35,079 nucleotides of DNA, from contig JAHJKA010000073.1 in the NCBI GenBank assembly GCA_018822545.1, forward strand, positions 1 to 35,079, given 5' to 3'. This DNA is from Pseudomonadota bacterium (GTDB lineage: Bacteria; Desulfobacterota; Desulfobulbia; Desulfobulbales; SURF-16). A program made the position numbers and the translations under genes. Shown one piece after another: positions 26,929 to 35,079 of the stretch (position 1 is the stretch's first letter; each line of letters begins with the position of its first letter). Under the pieces are notes generated by a model. The model saw only the letters and a program-made list of their open reading frames with translations. It had not been told where the DNA came from and ran no database searches.

Positions 26929-28469
26929 GGCCGATGACCACCAAAGCGGAGACCCTCCATAACGTTTTCGACGCCACCTTTGCCGAAATAGGCAGGGTGC
27001 GGGACGCATTCACGCCGTCCCTGGCGCCCCGTGAGGTGGGATCCATCACCAGTGTCGCCACCGGTATCGCCCGGGTTAGTGGCCTTCCCGGCGTGGGCTT
27101 TGAGGAGCTGGTGAAGTTTCCCGGCGAGGTGTTTGGTATTGCCTTTAATATCGACGAGGAGGATGTCGGCGTCGTGCTGCTCGGGGAATACCGCCTCCTG
27201 CATACCGGAGATGAAGTGGAGCGTACCGGTCGGGTCATGGACGTGGCCGTGGGCGATGGCCTGCTGGGACGCGTCATCGACCCCCTTGGCCGGCCCCTGG
27301 ACGATAACGGGCCAGTGGTCTCCAGCCGACGTCTGCCCATCGAACGGGAGGCCACGGCCATTATGGACCGTGCTCCGGTCAGCATGCCGCTGCAGACCGG
27401 CATCAAGGTCATTGATGCCCTGATTCCCATCGGCCGTGGCCAGCGCGAGTTGATTCTCGGAGATCGGCAAACCGGCAAAACCGCCATCGCCATCGACACC
27501 ATCTTAAACCAGCGCGGCCAAGACATGGTCTGCGTCTATTGCGCCATCGGCCAACGGGCCTCATCCGTGGCCAAGGTGGTCGCCGATCTCCGTGAAAAAG
27601 GCGCCATGGAGTATACCATCGTCGTGGTCACCGAGGGCAACGACCCGCCGGGCCTCACCTATATCGCACCCTATGTGGCCACCAGCATTGCCGAGCATTT
27701 TATGGAGCAAGGGCGCGACGTGCTCATTGTCTATGACGATCTCACCCACCATGCCCGCTCCTACCGCGAGCTCTCCCTGCTGCTGCGCCGCCCCCCCGGC
27801 CGCGAGGCCTTTCCTGGTGATATTTTCTACATCCATTCGCGGCTCCTGGAGCGCGCCACCCATTTGCGCGCTGAGCTCGGCGGCGGCTCACTCACCGCCC
27901 TGCCCATCATCGAGACCGAGGCGCAGAACATCTCCGCCTATATTCCCACCAATCTCATTTCCATCACCGACGGCCAGATCTACCTGTCACCAACCCTGTT
28001 TGAACTGGGGGTCCTGCCCGCCGTCGATGTCGGCAAATCAGTGTCGCGGGTCGGCGGTAAGGCCCAACTGGCAGCATATCGGGCCGTGGCCGGCTACCTC
28101 AAGCTTGCCTACGCCCAGTTTGAAGAGCTGGAAACCTTTGCCCGGTTCGGCGCCCGCCTGGACGAACATACTCGTCAGGTTATCACCCATGGTCAGCGTA
28201 TCCGCGCCTGCCTAAAACAGCCGGAATTCGCCCCGGTCTCCGTCTCTGAACAAATCATGGTGCTCCTGGCTCTGCTCGCCGGGCTTCTGGACACCGTGCC
28301 CCTCGATACGATGCCGGCCGCCGAAGATACCCTGCGCCAGGCTGCTGCAAAAATTCCCGAGGAGGTCCGCCGCCGGTTTTTCTCGGCCACCAAGCTGACG
28401 GATGGGGACCGCCAGGTGGTTCTGGACGTCGCCGGCAAGGCCCTGGTCCCCTTTCAGGCCGAACCATGA
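26925..28469 (+). CDS. atpA: N-type ATPase, F1 alpha subunit
   Basis: 514 residues from the ATG at 26925 (a second ATG lies 3 codons on). N-terminal barrel ([20 protein letters not shown]), noncatalytic nucleotide site with P-loop GDRQTGKT (179-186), then [15 protein letters not shown], a Walker-B-like [40 protein letters not shown], and [13 protein letters not shown] with the arginine finger region. All expected alpha motifs are intact. The frame is open upstream within atpF, but the overlap start has the correct N-terminus for the family. Confidence 0.96.
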   Translation: MRPMTTKAETLHNVFDATFAEIGRVRDAFTPSLAPREVGSITSVATGIARVSGLPGVGFEELVKFPGEVFGIAFNIDEEDVGVVLLGEYRLLHTGDEVERTGRVMDVAVGDGLLGRVIDPLGRPLDDNGPVVSSRRLPIEREATAIMDRAPVSMPLQTGIKVIDALIPIGRGQRELILGDRQTGKTAIAIDTILNQRGQDMVCVYCAIGQRASSVAKVVADLREKGAMEYTIVVVTEGNDPPGLTYIAPYVATSIAEHFMEQGRDVLIVYDDLTHHARSYRELSLLLRRPPGREAFPGDIFYIHSRLLERATHLRAELGGGSLTALPIIETEAQNISAYIPTNLISITDGQIYLSPTLFELGVLPAVDVGKSVSRVGGKAQLAAYRAVAGYLKLAYAQFEELETFARFGARLDEHTRQVITHGQRIRACLKQPEFAPVSVSEQIMVLLALLAGLLDTVPLDTMPAAEDTLRQAAAKIPEEVRRRFFSATKLTDGDRQVVLDVAGKALVPFQAEP

Positions 28470-29350
28470 GTGAGACCCTCGGTTCTTTCCGGCGCAAAAT
28501 AAGCGGGGCCGAAAAACTCCAATCCGTAGTGCGGACCATGAAAGCCCTTGCCGCCTCGAACATCGGCCAGTACGAAAACGCGGTGCGGGCCCTGATTGAT
28601 TATGATCGTACCGTGGCACTGGGCCTGGTCGCCTTCTTCCGGCAAGACAAACCGGCCGCCGCCGGGGAGCGGCCTGAATCAAAGGACGGCCGTGCGATTG
28701 GCGTTGTTGTTTTTGGCTCGGACCAAGGCCTGGTGGGCAAATTTAATGAAGCGCTGGTGGATTTCACCGTCGCAGCCCTGGGTGCGCTCCCCGGGGAGAA
28801 AAAGATCTGGGCGGTTGGCGAGCGCCTGCACTCGCGCCTCAAGGATGCCGGCCTGCCGCCGGCGGGTGGGTTCGCAGTGCCGAATTCCGTCACCGCCATC
28901 ACCCCCCTTGTCGGTCAGATTCTCAGCGAGTTTGATACGCATCGTCGCCAGGATGAAGTCGGCCAGGTTTATCTCTTTCACAACCGCCCTGAGCCCGGGT
29001 CCCTTTATGAACCGGCCAGTCAACGCTTGCTGTCCCTTGATGAGCAATGGCGCCGGGATTTGAGCGCCATAAGCTGGCCCACGGGGAACCTGGCAGAGGT
29101 CCTGGTGGACGGCAAACAAACGCTGCAGGCGCTCATCCGGGAATATCTTTTCGTTTCGCTGTTTAAAGCCTGTGCCGAATCGCTGGCCGGAGAAAACGCC
29201 AGCCGGCTGGCTGCCATGCAACGGGCCGAGAAAAACATTGGCGAACTTCTGGAGGATCTGGGCCGCAACTTCCATCGCCTGCGCCAGAGTGGTATTGATG
29301 AAGAATTGTTTGATGTCATCTCCGGTTACGAATCGATGAACAGCAAGTAA
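28466..29350 (+). CDS. atpG: N-type ATPase, F1 gamma (rotor) subunit
   Basis: 294-residue central shaft. The N-terminal helix [20 protein letters not shown] and the C-terminal helix ([20 protein letters not shown], then [20 protein letters not shown]) form the rotor coiled coil. A Rossmann-like middle domain contains [15 protein letters not shown], equivalent to the DRGLCGGxN motif of housekeeping gamma. The start overlaps atpA as ATGA. Last gene of the nine-gene ATPase block; trkH starts 34 bp later with its own ribosome-binding site and no terminator between. Confidence 0.94.
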   Translation: MSETLGSFRRKISGAEKLQSVVRTMKALAASNIGQYENAVRALIDYDRTVALGLVAFFRQDKPAAAGERPESKDGRAIGVVVFGSDQGLVGKFNEALVDFTVAALGALPGEKKIWAVGERLHSRLKDAGLPPAGGFAVPNSVTAITPLVGQILSEFDTHRRQDEVGQVYLFHNRPEPGSLYEPASQRLLSLDEQWRRDLSAISWPTGNLAEVLVDGKQTLQALIREYLFVSLFKACAESLAGENASRLAAMQRAEKNIGELLEDLGRNFHRLRQSGIDEELFDVISGYESMNSK

Positions 29351-29384
29351 GAGATGATGCTCGTGGACCTAAAGGAGACGGAAT

Positions 29385-30854
29385 TTGTTTGTTAACAAAC
29401 AGGCAACGGAACTCAGGTACGCTGTCCGCTTTCGGATAATCGGCAAGTATTTCGGCCAACTCACTCTTGTGCTCGCCGCCCTGACCTTGGTGCCGTTGCT
29501 GATATCGGTACTCTTTGGCGACACGGACATCAGCCTGCGCTATGCCATTGTCATCGGTGGACTTTCCGCGTTAGGGGTCGGTATGGCCCGACTCCGGGCG
29601 CCTTCTTCGCTGCAGACCAATGAGGCTATGGTTTTGATCGCCCTGATGTTCCTCTTTGCGTCACTCGTGATGTCCTATCCGATGATGGGCTCAGGGTTGG
29701 TTTTTATCGATGCCTTTTTCGAGGCTATTTCCGGGGTGACAACCACGGGATTGAGTACCAAGGAGACTCTTGACGGCGCCCCGGCCACCTTTCTTTTTGC
29801 CCGCGCCTGGATGCAATGGTACGGTGGCCTGGGCATCGTCGTCTTCTCCCTGGCCCTTGTAATGCAGCCTGGTCTGGTGGCCAAGGGCCTGACTGCCACC
29901 GAGGCCGAATCCGACGATTTGGTCGGTGGCACCCGGGCCCACGCCCGGCAAATTCTCAAAGTTTATGGCCTTTTGACCGTTGTGGGTATCGCCGGCGCCT
30001 GTTTAGTGGGAATGAGATTTATCGACGCCGTGGAGTATATCTTTGCGGCGGTATCCACCGGTGGCTTTGCCCCCAATGACAGCAGCCTGGCGGCCTTAGG
30101 CTGGCCAGCCCAGGTTTGGGTTACCCTGTTCTGCCTCGCCGCGGCCATTCCGCTGACCTTCTATCCCCGGATGTTACGGGAGAACCGGCGCGGTGCGGTG
30201 GAATTTCTGCAACTGCTGGCCGTGGTCTTCGCGGCCTTGGCGGTTACTTTGGCAGTGGGCGCCACCATGCGTTGGAGTGGAGGGATGGCCTGGCCGCAGG
30301 TACTGCAGCACGCGCCCGTGCTCGCCTTTTCGGCACAGACAACAGCGGGGTTTTCGTCGATGTCGTGCGCTGAGCTCGATGCCGGTTCGAAGCTGGTCCT
30401 GATCTTTGCGATGCTGGTGGGTGGCGGTGCCGGTTCGACGGCAGGCGGCTTCAAGTTGCTGCGATTGCTGATCGCGATCAGCGTTATGCGGTTGATCGTG
30501 CTGCGTAGCTGTTTGCCGAAACACGCCGTTGTTGAGCCGCGACTGGCAGGCCGCCGACTCCAGGACGGCGAGATTCACGCCGCCATGTTGCTCATCCTGC
30601 TCTTTATCATGGTGGTCGTGCTGTCCTGGCTGCCTTTTGTGGCCATGGGATACAACCCCCTGGACGCCTTGTTTGAAGTGGTTTCCGCAACGGGAACGGT
30701 GGGGCTTTCCGCCGGGCTGACGACGACAACGTTGCCGACGTTTCTCAAGGGTGTTTTATGCGTTGATATGATGATGGGCAGACTTGAAATTATCGCCTGG
30801 CTGGTAATGCTCTATCCCGGCACATGGTTTGGCAGGAGAATGGAGGAATTATGA
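29385..30854 (+). CDS. trkH: TrkH-family K+ uptake channel subunit
   Basis: 489-residue membrane protein of the TrkH/KtrB superfamily, built from four membrane-pore-membrane repeats. The four filter loops are visible in order: SGVTTTGLST, VSTGGFAPND, QTTAGFSSM and SATGTVGLSAG, each with the key glycine. A Gly-rich gating loop GGGAGSTAGGFK lies in the third repeat. The start is a TTG at 29385 preceded by AAAGGAG. No ATG lies near the expected N-terminus, and a perfect palindrome overlaps this start. It follows atpG by 34 bp and overlaps trkA as ATGA, so all three are probably one transcript. Ion selectivity (K+ alone, or with Na+ or H+ coupling) cannot be read from sequence. Confidence 0.93.
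   Translation: MFVNKQATELRYAVRFRIIGKYFGQLTLVLAALTLVPLLISVLFGDTDISLRYAIVIGGLSALGVGMARLRAPSSLQTNEAMVLIALMFLFASLVMSYPMMGSGLVFIDAFFEAISGVTTTGLSTKETLDGAPATFLFARAWMQWYGGLGIVVFSLALVMQPGLVAKGLTATEAESDDLVGGTRAHARQILKVYGLLTVVGIAGACLVGMRFIDAVEYIFAAVSTGGFAPNDSSLAALGWPAQVWVTLFCLAAAIPLTFYPRMLRENRRGAVEFLQLLAVVFAALAVTLAVGATMRWSGGMAWPQVLQHAPVLAFSAQTTAGFSSMSCAELDAGSKLVLIFAMLVGGGAGSTAGGFKLLRLLIAISVMRLIVLRSCLPKHAVVEPRLAGRRLQDGEIHAAMLLILLFIMVVVLSWLPFVAMGYNPLDALFEVVSATGTVGLSAGLTTTTLPTFLKGVLCVDMMMGRLEIIAWLVMLYPGTWFGRRMEEL
29386..29401. repeat. Perfect 16-bp palindrome at the trkH start codon
   Basis: TGTTTGTTAACAAACA at 29386-29401 is a perfect inverted repeat that takes in the last two bases of the trkH TTG start and lies just after AAAGGAG. 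It could be an operator or an mRNA hairpin that limits trkH translation. It also encodes the first residues (FVNKQ), so chance cannot be excluded. Confidence 0.5.
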
Positions 30855-31537
30855 GAACTGTTTTTGTTGGTGCCGGAAAAATGAGCGTCGAAACGGCTAA
30901 AACTCTCATCAAAAAGGGTCACGAAGTTGTCATTATTGAGACCGACAAGGCCAAGATCGATGAATTGTCCAAGGAGATGGATTGCAGCTTCCTGCAGGGC
31001 GATGGCAGTCAACCGAAGATTCTGCGCGAAGTCAATCCCGCCCAAACTGATTTTCTGTTTTGCCTGACCAACAGCGATCAGGCGAATGTTATCGCCAGTC
31101 TCGTCGGGAGATCCCTGGGCTTTACTCGCGTTGTGACCAGCATCGGCGATCCCCAGTTCGAAGGCATCTGCCATGAGCTGGGTCTGCATGACACGATCAT
31201 CCCCTCCCGTACTATCAGCCGTTATCTGGGGGACATGGTGGCTGGCGGTGAAAACGTTGAATTATCCACGGTCATCCAGGACGAGGCTCGTTTTTTCACG
31301 GTGATGGCCAAGGAAGAAGATGCAGTGGCGGCCAGGGATTTGAAATTGCCGAGTGAGGCCAAAGTCATCTGCTATTATCGTGAGGGCACGTTTTTTCATG
31401 CCGACGAGGAAACAATCTTCCGCATAGGTGATGAGATCGTGATTCTCACCCACAGTAAGAATCTGCCGGCCTTGCAAGAACGTTGGTCGGCAAAGACCTC
31501 GAACGAACACCCTTCGGATACGGCCTCCCCGGAGTGA
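30851..31537 (+). CDS. trkA: TrkA/KtrA-type gating subunit of the K+ channel (single RCK unit)
   Basis: 228-residue cytoplasmic regulator. The N-terminal RCK_N Rossmann fold (MRTVFVGAGKMSVETAKTLI; the third glycine of GxGxxG is Ser) is followed by FLQGDGSQPKILREV and FCLTNSDQANVIASLVGRSL, typical NAD(H)/ATP-binding motifs. The C-terminal RCK_C (TrkA_C) domain begins near residue 140 (ARDLKLPSEAKVICYYREGT, later IFRIGDEIVILTHS). Length matches one half of E. coli TrkA, so it should act as a ring like KtrA. The start codon overlaps the trkH stop as ATGA, with GGAGG 4 bases upstream. RCK_C domains of this family bind c-di-AMP in Firmicutes. Confidence 0.93.
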   Translation: MRTVFVGAGKMSVETAKTLIKKGHEVVIIETDKAKIDELSKEMDCSFLQGDGSQPKILREVNPAQTDFLFCLTNSDQANVIASLVGRSLGFTRVVTSIGDPQFEGICHELGLHDTIIPSRTISRYLGDMVAGGENVELSTVIQDEARFFTVMAKEEDAVAARDLKLPSEAKVICYYREGTFFHADEETIFRIGDEIVILTHSKNLPALQERWSAKTSNEHPSDTASPE

Positions 31538-31814
31538 GAGACCATCGCGCTCCCCTTGACCACTCTTTATTTCAGCGGTTGACAACAGGTCTTGGGCGGG
31601 CGTAGCCTTTGGTCATGACTCGAAAACCATGGTGCCACTTTGTCCGGGCGGTGATTGAGGCCTTCCTGGCTCTAGAAGTAAAACTTGTGTGGGCAGGTTG
31701 ATCCCCCCATAGGGTTACGAACCCATAAAGCTCAGGCCGCTCCTTGCCCAAAGGCAAGATTGCAAATGGAAGCATCGCTTCCCGAGAAATACGCAACGCA
31801 AAACAGTAGGTGTT
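31538..31814. other. 277-bp intergenic region with inverted repeats before the second exporter
   Basis: No convincing gene is seen. Two small stems are clear on the plus strand: GGGTT-ACG-AACCC at 31712-31724 and CTTGCC-CAAA-GGCAAG at 31743-31758. The second lies about 55 bp before the exporter start. The left half (about 31560-31690) is open in two minus-strand frames but lacks starts or recognisable motifs. It must contain the trkA transcript end and the exporter promoter, neither of which I can place. Confidence 0.4.
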
Positions 31815-32795
31815 ATGAAGAGCCCCTTGACCCAATTTCCCATATCCGCACTGCTGTTTTGTGTTCTGGTTATGACATCTGGCTGTGCCAATGAGAGGCC
31901 GTCCTCTTTCCAGGGCTACGTCGAAGGTGAGTATCAATTGATTTCCTCGCCCCTGGCCGGGCAGCTCCAGACCCTGGCGGTCAGCCGCGGCATGACCGTT
32001 GCTGCCAGCGCAACCCTGTTCACTTTGGAACATCAAAATGAGGCCTCGGCTGTATCTGAGGCAGAGCAGGCCTTGCAACGGGCTGAAAACAGGCTTGCTG
32101 ATCTCAGCAAAGGTTTGCGCCCCAGCGAGATAACGGCACTCAAGGCACGAGTGACCCAGGCTGAAGCCGCTGCCAATCTGGCCCGTCAGGAACGTGACCG
32201 TCGGGAAGAGATATTCCAGCAGAAGGCCATTTCCCGCGAAGAGCTTGAACGGGCCAGAAAGGAGCTGGCGAGCAGTACAGCGCTGGTGGCCCAGTTGACC
32301 GCTGAGCTGAAAACAGCGGGCCTTGGCGCCCGTCCCGATGAAATTCGAGCAGCCTCCGCCGACGTCAAGGCTGCCGGGGAGCGCTTGGCCCAGGCCCGGT
32401 GGCGCGTAGAGCAGAAAACACAAAGGGCGCCGGCAGCCGGTTATGTCTTTGATACCTTTTATGTGGCAGGGGAATTCGTGCCGGCCGGCTATCCGGTGGT
32501 GAGCATTCTGCCGCCGGGCAATATCAAGGTCCGTTTTTTTGTATCCGAAACAGTGGTCGGCTCTTTGGCGCCTGGCAGGCTGGTATCGATTACCTTTGAT
32601 GGGGCGACCAAAAACTACCAAGGATCCATCTCCTATATTTCACCCCAGGCAGAATACACCCCGCCCCTTATTTACAGCCGGGAGACCCGCACCAAGCTGG
32701 TGTTCCTGGTTGAAGCACGCATTGCCCCGAACCAAGCTGTTGATCTGCATCCCGGCCAGCCGGTGGATGTCACGCTGGAGGACTCCCATGGCTGA
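31815..32795 (+). CDS. HlyD-family adaptor lipoprotein of an ABC exporter
   Basis: 326-residue periplasmic membrane-fusion protein. The signal peptide ends in lipobox VMTSGC (Cys 24), so it is lipid-anchored rather than held by a transmembrane helix. Barrel-sandwich halves (YQLISSPLAGQLQTLAVSRG and RAPAAGYVFDTFYVAGEFVP) flank a coiled-coil hairpin (about 75-185) with the YbhG/YhiI-type motif LADLSKGLRPSEI. The gene overlaps the ABC ATPase start by 8 bp. With the next two genes it forms a YbhG/F/S-like export system. Its outer-membrane partner is not encoded beside it. Confidence 0.92.
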   Translation: MKSPLTQFPISALLFCVLVMTSGCANERPSSFQGYVEGEYQLISSPLAGQLQTLAVSRGMTVAASATLFTLEHQNEASAVSEAEQALQRAENRLADLSKGLRPSEITALKARVTQAEAAANLARQERDRREEIFQQKAISREELERARKELASSTALVAQLTAELKTAGLGARPDEIRAASADVKAAGERLAQARWRVEQKTQRAPAAGYVFDTFYVAGEFVPAGYPVVSILPPGNIKVRFFVSETVVGSLAPGRLVSITFDGATKNYQGSISYISPQAEYTPPLIYSRETRTKLVFLVEARIAPNQAVDLHPGQPVDVTLEDSHG

Positions 32796-33708
32796 GGCGA
32801 CTCCCGTCATCGACGTCCAGGAGCTCAGCAAATCCTTTGCCGGCAAGACCGTGGTTAACAAACTTTCACTGCGGGTCAGGCCCGGTGAAATCTATGGTTT
32901 TTTAGGCCCGAACGGCAGCGGCAAGACCACCTTTATCCGTATGCTCTGCGGCCTGCTGCGCCCTGATGCGGGCAGCGGCGTCTGCCTGGGCTTTGATATC
33001 CAGAAGCAAGCGGATGCAATCAAACCCCTGGTGGGCTATATGTCCCAGCGGTTCAGCCTCTATGAGGATCTCAGCGTCCGTGAAAACCTCAACTTCATGG
33101 CCCGGATTTACGATTTGCCTAAACAGCACGCCCTGGTGGATGAAAACATCGAGCGCATGGGTCTTGGCCGCTTTGCCAACCAGCTCGCCGGCACCTTGTC
33201 CGGGGGCTGGAAACAGCGGTTGGCGCTGACTGCCTGCCTGCTCCATCAACCCCGCCTTCTGCTTCTTGATGAGCCCACCGCCGGGGTGGATCCCAAGGCC
33301 CGCCGCGATTTCTGGGACGACATCTACCGCCTGTCGGAACAAGGCGTCACCTCGTTGATCAGCACCCACTACATGGATGAAGCCGAGCGCTGTCATCGTC
33401 TGGCCTATCTCTCCTATGGCAAACTGCTAGTGACAGGGACGGCCGATGAGGTTGTCGCAGCCTCGGGTTTGACAAGCTGGTCGGTGTTCGGCAGCAATGT
33501 CCACCTTTTGATTACACAACTCAAAGACGTCGAGGGGGTGGAGCAGGTGGTCCCTTTCGGCAACACCCTGCATGTCAGCGGTCACGATGCGGACATGCTG
33601 GAACATGGGCTGCAGCCCTTTATGGACGGGGAATACCGCTGGCAGAAAACCGCGGCCAACCTCGAAGAGGTCTTTATCAGCCTCATGCAGGACCGTGAGG
33701 TGGCATGA
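32788..33708 (+). CDS. ABC-2 exporter ATPase (YbhF/CcmA-like, single domain)
   Basis: 306 residues from the ATG at 32788. Walker A GPNGSGKTT, Q-loop GYMSQRFSLYEDLSVRENL, ABC signature LSGGWKQR, Walker B LLLLDEPTAGVD and switch histidine STHYMDEAERC are intact. The LSGGWKQRLALTACLLHQP version of the signature is typical of the YbhF-type drug and cation exporters. E. coli YbhF carries two ATPase domains in tandem; this protein has one. The frame continues open upstream inside the adaptor gene, but the N-terminus chosen fits the family. The permease starts 1 bp after the stop. Confidence 0.94.
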   Translation: MAEATPVIDVQELSKSFAGKTVVNKLSLRVRPGEIYGFLGPNGSGKTTFIRMLCGLLRPDAGSGVCLGFDIQKQADAIKPLVGYMSQRFSLYEDLSVRENLNFMARIYDLPKQHALVDENIERMGLGRFANQLAGTLSGGWKQRLALTACLLHQPRLLLLDEPTAGVDPKARRDFWDDIYRLSEQGVTSLISTHYMDEAERCHRLAYLSYGKLLVTGTADEVVAASGLTSWSVFGSNVHLLITQLKDVEGVEQVVPFGNTLHVSGHDADMLEHGLQPFMDGEYRWQKTAANLEEVFISLMQDREVA

Positions 33709-33709
33709 G

Positions 33710-34852
33710 ATGAGAGGTAGTGGAATTTTCTCGTGGCGGCGCTTCCGGGCCATCATCAGCAAGGAGTTTGTCCAGATGCGGCGGGACCGGATGACCTTTG
33801 CCATGATGATCGGCATCCCCATCCTGCAGATGGTGGTCTTCGGCTTTGCCATCAATTCTGACCCCAAACACCTGCCCACCGTCATCCTGGCCGCCGACCA
33901 CTCTGTTTTTTCCCGGTCCATTGTGACCGCCATGCAAAACAGCGGTTATTTCGAGATTGTCAAGACCGTGGCCAGCGAGGCGGAAGCCGACCTACTCCTA
34001 AACGAAGGGGAGGTCCAGTTCGTGATCAGTATTCCGGAAGGATTTTCCCGTGGTCTGGTGCGCGGCGAACGACCGGCCCTGCTCCTCACCGCTGACGCCA
34101 CCGATCCCTCGGCAACCAGTAATGCCCTTTCAGCCTTCCGGCTCCTGGCTGAAACGGCGCTGGCCCGTGACCTGGAAGGTCCCTTGCGCCATTTACGCCG
34201 GAGCAGCCCACCCGTGGAGATTATGGTCCATGCCCGTTTTAACCCTGCGGCGATCACCCAGTATAATATTGTGCCCGGCCTGATGGGCGTCGTTTTGACC
34301 ATGACCCTGGTCATCATCACTGCCCTGGCGATCACCCGCAAACGGGAACGCGGCACCATGGAAAACCTGCTGTCCACCCCGGTGAAGCCCATGGAGGTGA
34401 TGTTCGGCAAAATCGTGCCTTATATTATTGTCGGCTATGTGCAGATGGGGGTCATTCTCCTTGCCGGCCGCTATATCTTTCATGTCCCCATGCTAGGCAA
34501 TCTGGGATTGCTGCTGCTGGTGTCGCTGCCGTTTATTGCAGCCAATCTTGGCGTCGGGCTGACCTTTTCGACCTTGGCCCGCAACCAGTTGCAGGCCGTG
34601 CAGATGGCTTTTTTCTTCTTTCTGCCCTCCATCCTCCTTTCCGGCTTTATGTTTCCTTTTCGCGGCATGCCGCCCTGGGCCCAGCACGTGGGCGGGATGT
34701 TACCCCTGACCCATTATCTGCGCATTGTTCGGGGCATTATTCTGAAAGGCAACAGTTTTGCGCAGATTCTGCCCAATCTCTGGCCCATCGGCGTCTTTCT
34801 GCTCGTCGCCCTCTCCATCGGCCTTACCCGTTACCGGCGCACCTTGGATTAA
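33710..34852 (+). CDS. ABC-2 type permease of the exporter (YbhS/YbhR-like)
   Basis: 380 residues from the ATG at 33710. It has the ABC-2 layout: an N-terminal amphipathic region and first membrane helix (IISKEFVQMRRDRMTFAMMI, GIPILQMVVFGFAI), a large periplasmic domain (about 50-180), then five membrane segments, including VVLTMTLVIITALAITRKRE and the family motif RERGTMENLLSTPVKPMEVM. Only one permease is present, so it should form a homodimer, in contrast with the YbhS-YbhR pair. Last gene of the exporter operon; it converges on birA with 39 bp between stops. Confidence 0.93.
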   Translation: MRGSGIFSWRRFRAIISKEFVQMRRDRMTFAMMIGIPILQMVVFGFAINSDPKHLPTVILAADHSVFSRSIVTAMQNSGYFEIVKTVASEAEADLLLNEGEVQFVISIPEGFSRGLVRGERPALLLTADATDPSATSNALSAFRLLAETALARDLEGPLRHLRRSSPPVEIMVHARFNPAAITQYNIVPGLMGVVLTMTLVIITALAITRKRERGTMENLLSTPVKPMEVMFGKIVPYIIVGYVQMGVILLAGRYIFHVPMLGNLGLLLLVSLPFIAANLGVGLTFSTLARNQLQAVQMAFFFFLPSILLSGFMFPFRGMPPWAQHVGGMLPLTHYLRIVRGIILKGNSFAQILPNLWPIGVFLLVALSIGLTRYRRTLD

Positions 34853-34891
34853 GGCCGGAGCGCTTGTCACCGAACAGGGGTTTTCACCTTC

Positions 34892-35079
34892 CTACCTGAT
34901 CTGCAGTTGCACATCGCCGGAAAGCACCTCATGGATGGTGCCGCTATCATCCCTGATAAAGAGAAGACCATGCTCGTCAATGCCCTGCGAGACGCCACTG
35001 ATCACCTCACCCTTGGCCGTCAGCCAGGTCAGCCTCTTGGCCTTGGTGATATCGCGCTGCTGCCAGCGTCTTCTGATGG
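34892..35079 (-). CDS. birA: C-terminal part of biotin-protein ligase (BirA), truncated by the window
   Basis: A minus-strand frame open to the window end encodes 61 residues up to a TAG at 34892-34894. It includes RLTWLTAKGEVISGVSQGID and ends EVLSGDVQLQIR. This is the small SH3-like C-terminal domain of biotin-[acetyl-CoA carboxylase] ligases (G.G...G...GID..G.L, then the V.SG(D/E)V.L ending). The catalytic domain lies beyond the window, so a class with or without the DNA-binding domain cannot be told. Confidence 0.75.
   Translation of the reverse strand, partial: IRRRWQQRDITKAKRLTWLTAKGEVISGVSQGIDEHGLLFIRDDSGTIHEVLSGDVQLQIR

Noticed and set aside
26469..27470. 333-codon minus-strand open frame opposite atpF/atpA
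   Set aside because: Shadow of two well-supported ATPase genes; no family features.
31572..32621. 349-codon minus-strand open frame opposite the HlyD adaptor gene
   Set aside because: It mirrors the codon structure of the adaptor on the other strand, has odd composition (many Cys, His, Gln) and no recognisable domain.

Overview
The window reads as chromosomal DNA of a moderately GC-rich Gram-negative bacterium. It is densely packed, mostly with ordinary chromosomal genes, and has no phage, insertion sequence, CRISPR array, tRNA or rRNA that I can see. An outer-membrane efflux lipoprotein, several lipobox signal peptides, ClpS/ClpA, a fused RlmKL methyltransferase and a CdaA-type diadenylate cyclase together suggest a deltaproteobacterial (Desulfobacterota, perhaps Desulfobulbales-like) chromosome. 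That placement is inference; no rRNA marker is present.

Layout. Positions 1-186 hold the end of an unidentified gene. On the minus strand follow two DNA-damage genes, dinB and nfo. Divergent from nfo runs a plus-strand series: holA, clpS-clpA, an NrfJ-like lipoprotein with two OB-type domains, panE and the 23S rRNA methyltransferase gene rlmKL. rlmKL ends 2 bp from the tail of a minus-strand gene that fuses a diadenylate cyclase (c-di-AMP synthase) to a YbbR domain. A 548-bp region without a gene, rich in inverted repeats, leads into a small secreted methionine-rich repeat protein. That gene ends at a strong bidirectional terminator shared with an opposing HD-GYP protein whose metal site looks degenerate. 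Next is a minus-strand tripartite efflux operon (TolC/NodT-like, MacA-like, split MacB ATPase and permease), then divergent glgP (alpha-glucan phosphorylase).

The main system is at 22630-29350: nine tightly overlapping genes in the order atpD-C-Q-R-B-E-F-A-G. This is the signature order of the alternative N-type F1Fo-ATPase. There is no separate delta gene; the b subunit carries a delta-like C-terminal region. The c subunit has a carboxylate in each helix plus an EST...Y motif. Within 34 bp, and apparently in the same transcription unit, come trkH and trkA, a K+ uptake channel and its gating subunit. The simplest reading is one ion-homeostasis unit: an auxiliary cation-translocating ATPase that energises the membrane (or exports Na+), with K+ uptake. 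The c-di-AMP synthase about 18 kb away offers a testable link, since RCK_C domains of Trk/Ktr gating subunits are known c-di-AMP targets in other bacteria.

The right end carries a second exporter (HlyD-type lipoprotein, ABC ATPase, ABC-2 permease) and the C-terminal end of a minus-strand birA-like gene.
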